DNA of 5,292 bases from Verrucomicrobiota bacterium (GTDB taxonomy: Bacteria > Verrucomicrobiota > Verrucomicrobiia > Limisphaerales > UBA1100): the NCBI GenBank assembly GCA_015660155.1, contig DQLO01000169.1, positions 1 through 5,292 of the forward strand, in the 5' to 3' direction. Made by a program: the position numbers and the translations under genes. The notes under the pieces were generated by a model. That model ran no database searches. It was not told where the DNA came from and saw only the letters and a program-made list of their open reading frames with translations. Below are positions 1 through 5,292 of this stretch, one piece after another; position 1 is the stretch's first letter, and every line of letters starts with the position of its first letter.

Positions 1-2375
<2,375 letters not shown>

Positions 2376-2378
<3 letters not shown>

Positions 2379-2382
2379 TATG
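2376..2382 (+). promoter_or_regulatory. Gene 1/gene 2 junction, 1-base gap, no Shine-Dalgarno
   Basis: The TGA stop of the DUF1549/DUF1553 gene is separated by one T from the ATG of the DUF1501 gene. The preceding 25 bases (the end of the upstream coding region) hold no GGAGG- or AGGA-like sequence. Start of the second gene by termination-reinitiation (translational coupling) is the likely mechanism, which would keep the two products in fixed proportion. The spacing is seen directly; the coupling is inferred. Confidence 0.6.
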
Positions 2383-3780
2383 AACGCACCTCTCTCACTG
2401 AACATAGCCTCCCTGCATCGCCGCGATTTCCTTTATGGGCTCGGTTCATCATTGGGGGCGTTGGCGATGACCAACCTGTTGGCCAAAGAAGCCGCAGGGC
2501 CATTGTCACCCAAAAAACCAATGCACGCGCCCAAGGCCAAAGCGGTGATCATGCTTTTTATGGAGGGCGGACCGAGTCAGGTGGATACGTTTGATCCGAA
2601 GCCGAAGTTGAATGCGAGGCACAAACTAGAATCCAAGCGCACGGCTGGGCTCGCCAATGGATATCGTTTTTATGTTGGCAGTCCGTTCAAGTCGCGCAAG
2701 GTCGGCCAGTCGGGGTTGGACATGAGCGATCAGTGGGTGCATTTGCCGAAGGTGGCCGATGAGCTTTGCAACTACCGCGGGTGTCAGGCCGAGTCTCTGA
2801 ACCATCCTGAGGCGCTTTTCCATATGAACACCGGCAGTCGGCTGGGGGGCGATCCGGCCTTGGGTTCGTGGATCAATTACGGGCTCGGCACAGAGAACCA
2901 AAATCTTCCCGGCTACGTGGTGATGACCGAGTTGGCCATGCCGCAGGGCGGTTCACGCAATTGGAGCAACGGCTTTTTGCCTGCGCATTATCAGGGCACA
3001 CGCCTACGTCCAAGCGGTTCCCCGATTCTTGATCTGCAGGCGCCCAAATACAAAACGCGTGAGCATCAACGCAAGGCACTTGATGAACTGGCTTTTCTCA
3101 ATCAACGCCACGCAAAAAAACATCCGGAACACGCCGACCTTGCCGCGCGCATGGAGAGCTACGAACTGGCTTACCGCATGCAGATGGAAGTGCCTGGCGT
3201 CATCGATCTCAAGAGCGAGCCCGAGCACATCCGCGAAGCTTACGGCATGAATCAAAAAGAAACAGCGGCATTCGGCCGCCAATGCCTCATGGCCCGTCGC
3301 CTCGTCGAGAAAGGCGTGCGCTTCGTGCAGATTTTTTCCGGCGGCTGGGACAGTCACGATTATCTGGAACGCGGCCATTCTTCGCGGATCAAGAGTGTGG
3401 ACAAACCGATGACCGCACTTATCAAGGATCTCAAAGGAAGAGGGATGCTTGAGGACACGTTGGTCGTGTGGACCGGTGAATTCGGCCGCACACCGGACAA
3501 CAACCGTCGCGGCGGTGTCTACGCACTCGGGCGGGGGCATAATGTGGATGCCATGACCATGTTAATGGCCGGAGGCGGAGTCAAAAAAGGGGCGATCGTT
3601 GGGGCAACAGATGAGATTGGGGCCGAAGCCGCCGAAGTGGTTCATCCCATCCGAGACCTGCACGTGACCTTGCTACATCTACTTGGACTTGATGACAATA
3701 AGTTGACCTACTTTCATGGGGGCCGTTACAAACAACTCAGTCAATTTGGCGGTCAGGTGATTAAAGAACTGATTGCATAA
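2380..3780 (+). CDS. DUF1501 family exported protein (alkaline phosphatase-like fold)
   Basis: This is a complete 466-residue DUF1501 protein, a normal length for the family. The family is generally placed with the alkaline phosphatase/sulfatase superfamily, but its substrate is unknown. The N-terminus has a Tat-type signal: HRRDFL (twin Arg 14-15), then a hydrophobic stretch to about 36, so a folded, possibly metal-loaded protein is probably exported. Family motifs in order are MEGGPSQVDTFDPKPK (61-76; D69 and D72 are candidate ligands), NHPEALFHMNTGS, GTENQNLPGYV (170-180), GGWDSHD (321-327), VVWTGEFGRTP (E367, R370), GRGHN (384-388), MAGGGVKKG, GATDEIG and RDLHVTLLHLLGLD (425-438). The GRGHN motif is odd: relatives usually have Asp before the His (GRDH). 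The ATG is supported by the signal sequence and the one-base spacing to gene 1. In-frame tandem TAA stops end it. The DUF1549/DUF1553 partner upstream suggests a joint extracytoplasmic role. Identity is firm; reaction unknown. Confidence 0.95.
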   Translation: MNAPLSLNIASLHRRDFLYGLGSSLGALAMTNLLAKEAAGPLSPKKPMHAPKAKAVIMLFMEGGPSQVDTFDPKPKLNARHKLESKRTAGLANGYRFYVGSPFKSRKVGQSGLDMSDQWVHLPKVADELCNYRGCQAESLNHPEALFHMNTGSRLGGDPALGSWINYGLGTENQNLPGYVVMTELAMPQGGSRNWSNGFLPAHYQGTRLRPSGSPILDLQAPKYKTREHQRKALDELAFLNQRHAKKHPEHADLAARMESYELAYRMQMEVPGVIDLKSEPEHIREAYGMNQKETAAFGRQCLMARRLVEKGVRFVQIFSGGWDSHDYLERGHSSRIKSVDKPMTALIKDLKGRGMLEDTLVVWTGEFGRTPDNNRRGGVYALGRGHNVDAMTMLMAGGGVKKGAIVGATDEIGAEAAEVVHPIRDLHVTLLHLLGLDDNKLTYFHGGRYKQLSQFGGQVIKELIA

Positions 3781-3792
3781 TAAACTCTTTTG
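3778..3792 (+). promoter_or_regulatory. Gene 2/gene 3 junction: tandem TAA stops and TTG start
   Basis: The DUF1501 gene ends in two consecutive in-frame TAA codons (3778-3783), and the ThuA-like gene starts at a TTG at 3790. The same TAA at 3781 is also in frame with the ThuA-like gene, so its start must lie after 3783, and TTG 3790 is the first recognised start codon there. No Shine-Dalgarno-like sequence precedes it. TTG starts usually initiate weakly, so this gene may be made at a lower level than its neighbours (inference). Confidence 0.6.
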
Positions 3793-4668
3793 AAAACTTT
3801 TAATTCCCTTCTATTCGTCAGCCTTTTGGTTTTTCTCGGAGGTTTAGTCAAAGCTGAAGAAAATAAACCGCACGCCGTACTGGTTGTGGGTACCTTGCAT
3901 TATTCCCCGGAGCTGACGATGCCGGTTTTTGCGAAAGAGCTCGAACGATTTGGATTTCGAACCACGGTGGTTATGGGACAGGGCAATCCGGAGAAAAAGA
4001 CTGAGAATGTGCTGCCGGGAATCAAGGCATTGAATGATGCTGATGTGGCGATTTTCTTCACGCGTTTTTTGAAGTTGCCTGATGAGGAATGGAAACCCAT
4101 CGAAGATTACATTAAATCTGGCAAGCCAGTGATCGGTTTACGAACGGCAAATCACGCCTTCAAATATCCAAAAGACCATCCACGTTATGATTGGAATGAT
4201 GACTTTGGTCGCCGCGCATTGGGCACGCCCTACATTGTGCATCAGGGCGGGACGACGGATATCAAGGTAACCCTTGAAAACGCCAAGCACCCGATTATGA
4301 CTAATGTGGCCAAAACCAAATGGGTTTCGCCGGGCACCTTATACTTGGCACGATTGGAAAAAGGTTGTCTGCCCTTGATAACTGGTAGCGGCAAGGGTCG
4401 TGCGCGCCTGGTAAAAAAGCGCTTTGGCGAAATTCAGGTGAAGGAATTCGAGACAGCGACAGTTGCTTTCGCTTGGGAAAACGAGTGGGGCGGCAAGGCA
4501 TTTTACACTTCACTGGGCCATCCCGGTGACTTTGCTGAGGAATCCTTCACGCGTATGCTCCTCAATAGTGTGTGTTGGGCAGTCAATAAACCCCTGCCAA
4601 AAGCTGATGATAAGATTTCCACTTGGAAAATCGAGCGGGCGTATAAGAAGTCACGTAAGAAACAGTAG
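3790..4668 (+). CDS. ThuA-like domain secreted protein
   Basis: This complete 292-residue protein has the ThuA/class I glutamine amidotransferase-like fold. ThuA relatives are linked to sugar (trehalose) utilisation in rhizobia, but PVC members are uncharacterised, so no reaction is assigned. TTG was chosen as the start because the frame is closed by TAA at 3781, no ATG is available, and the result is a good Sec signal peptide: K2, hydrophobic core 6-19, likely cleavage after VKA (22). The mature domain opens with a beta strand and turn, HAVLVVGTLHYSPE, then ELERFGFRTTVV, DADVAIFFTRFLKLPDEE, the conserved GLRTANHAF (116-124), GTPYIVHQGG, and a C-terminal block WENEWGGKAFYTSLGHPGDF (229-248; conserved G243, H244) ending WAVNKPLP. 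The tail (about 275-292) is Lys/Arg-rich. Such proteins are frequent neighbours of DUF1501 genes in PVC bacteria. Base composition looks somewhat more A+T rich than in gene 1. Family assignment is firm; a hydrolase or isomerase role on extracellular sugars is only a guess. Confidence 0.92.
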   Translation: MKTFNSLLFVSLLVFLGGLVKAEENKPHAVLVVGTLHYSPELTMPVFAKELERFGFRTTVVMGQGNPEKKTENVLPGIKALNDADVAIFFTRFLKLPDEEWKPIEDYIKSGKPVIGLRTANHAFKYPKDHPRYDWNDDFGRRALGTPYIVHQGGTTDIKVTLENAKHPIMTNVAKTKWVSPGTLYLARLEKGCLPLITGSGKGRARLVKKRFGEIQVKEFETATVAFAWENEWGGKAFYTSLGHPGDFAEESFTRMLLNSVCWAVNKPLPKADDKISTWKIERAYKKSRKKQ

Positions 4669-4673
4669 TCATG
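4666..4673 (+). promoter_or_regulatory. Gene 3/gene 4 junction, 2-base gap, no clear Shine-Dalgarno
   Basis: The TAG stop of the ThuA-like gene is followed by TC and then the ATG of the SGNH-like gene. The only purine-rich stretch nearby is TAAGAAAC at about 4656-4663, which matches the anti-Shine-Dalgarno consensus poorly. As at the first junction, coupled translation is likely. Confidence 0.55.
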
Positions 4674-5292
4674 AAAAAGTACATTTCTTCATCTCGGTTG
4701 GCAGCTATGCTTGGCGTGGCACTGTGTATTATCGGGGCTCCAATAAATGCTGCCGAGGCGCCAGTTCAGCCCGGGGATCATATTGCGTTTGTGGGTAACA
4801 CCTTCGCTGATCAATTGCGCTCCCACGGCTTTCTGGAAACGTTGCTCTTGCAGCGCTCGGTGGGTAATCCGGTTTCCACTCGGAATCTCGGCTGGGCAGG
4901 AGACATGCTAACAGCCCGTGCTCGCCCGACGAATTTTCCCACGGAGGCATCAACGCTTGAGGCGCATAAGACTGATGTGATCATCGCGTGTTTTGGCATG
5001 GGTGAGTCGTTTGCGGGTGAGTTTGCCTTGGTGGAGTTTAAGAATAATTTGACTGCCTTTATCTCTTCGCATCACGCAAAGAAATACAACGGGAAATCTG
5101 AGGTGCGTCTCGTTTTGGTCTCGCCGATTGCCTATGAGAACCTAGGGGCACGAACACCGCGTTGGGAGGAGCGCAACCGGGAAATTGCCGCGTACATCCA
5201 GGTGATGAATGAGACGGCCACCAAGGTGGGTGTGCCGTTCGTGAATTTATACGGGTTGACCTCCAAATTAATGAGGGTCCGTAATGCGCCGA
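4671..5292 (+). CDS. SGNH/GDSL-like domain protein, 3' end missing; probably N-terminus of a larger PVC heme-binding protein
   Basis: Translation from ATG 4671 stays open to the right edge, giving 207 residues with no stop. The N-terminus MKKYISSSR plus a hydrophobic core (10-25) ending in an INAAEA-type cleavage region is a Sec signal peptide. The mature part reads as an SGNH-fold domain: block I is IAFVGNTFADQL (38-49), block II is RNLGWAGD (71-78), block III is IIACFGMGESFAG (104-116), followed by NGKSEVRLVLVSPIAYENL (140-158) and GVPFVNLYG (187-195). Block I has Thr44 where GDSL enzymes have the nucleophilic Ser, and block III has Gly111 where the oxyanion-hole Asn normally sits, so ordinary esterase activity is doubtful. 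In PVC genomes I recall this exact type of domain at the N-terminus of very long proteins that continue into a dehydrogenase-like propeller, HEAT repeats and a CxxCH cytochrome domain. That would fit this locus but lies beyond the window. It is last in the visible operon, 2 bases after gene 3. Confidence 0.85.
   Translation, partial: MKKYISSSRLAAMLGVALCIIGAPINAAEAPVQPGDHIAFVGNTFADQLRSHGFLETLLLQRSVGNPVSTRNLGWAGDMLTARARPTNFPTEASTLEAHKTDVIIACFGMGESFAGEFALVEFKNNLTAFISSHHAKKYNGKSEVRLVLVSPIAYENLGARTPRWEERNREIAAYIQVMNETATKVGVPFVNLYGLTSKLMRVRNAP

Noticed and set aside
3004..3540. 178-codon open frame on the - strand inside the DUF1501 gene
   Set aside because: It lies wholly opposite a strongly conserved gene, has no recognisable domain or ribosome binding site, and its composition reads as an antisense shadow.
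3781..3789. Possible terminator or promoter between genes 2 and 3
   Set aside because: The gap is only nine bases, with no inverted repeat and no room for promoter elements; upstream coding sequence shows no convincing -35/-10 pair.
4463..4798. 111-codon + strand frame across the gene 3/gene 4 junction
   Set aside because: It is out of frame with the conserved ThuA-like C-terminus and with the signal peptide of gene 4, both of which are clearly the coding frames.

Overview
The window looks like a piece of a chromosome from the Planctomycetes-Verrucomicrobia (PVC) group. The strongest evidence is the set of protein families: a DUF1549/DUF1553 protein (PSCyt2-PSD1, known almost only from PVC bacteria), a DUF1501 protein, a ThuA-like protein and an unusual SGNH-fold protein. 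I lean towards Verrucomicrobia, because the subfamily wording resembles proteins I recall from that phylum, but the sequence alone does not settle the phylum.

All four genes lie on the + strand, nearly end to end. (1) Positions 1-2378 hold the 3' part of a DUF1549-DUF1553 gene. Its frame is open to the left edge, so the export signal and any N-terminal cytochrome c domain are probably outside the window. (2) Positions 2380-3780 hold a complete DUF1501 protein with a Tat-type signal. (3) Positions 3790-4668 hold a complete ThuA-like secreted protein that starts with TTG. (4) Positions 4671-5292 hold the 5' part of a secreted SGNH/GDSL-like protein that runs off the right edge. The gaps are 1, 9 and 2 bases. 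No gene-free stretch exceeds 10 bases, and I saw no promoter, terminator, RNA gene, mobile element or CRISPR array. This is one operon whose promoter lies upstream of the window.

All products appear to be exported: a Tat signal on gene 2, Sec-type signals on genes 3 and 4, and gene 1 by family. At least one carries a c-type heme motif (CFKCH in gene 1). DUF1549/DUF1553 and DUF1501 genes are habitual neighbours in PVC genomes, often beside sulfatases, ThuA-like proteins and large heme-binding dehydrogenase-like proteins. The usual suggestion is a periplasmic system that processes complex carbohydrates or similar substrates, with a redox component. No biochemical reaction is established for the DUF pair, and the substrate cannot be read from this window.

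The points most worth a second look are the altered catalytic blocks of the SGNH domain in gene 4, a likely lost acidic residue in the conserved GRDH-type motif of the DUF1501 protein, and three successive gene junctions with no recognisable Shine-Dalgarno sequence.
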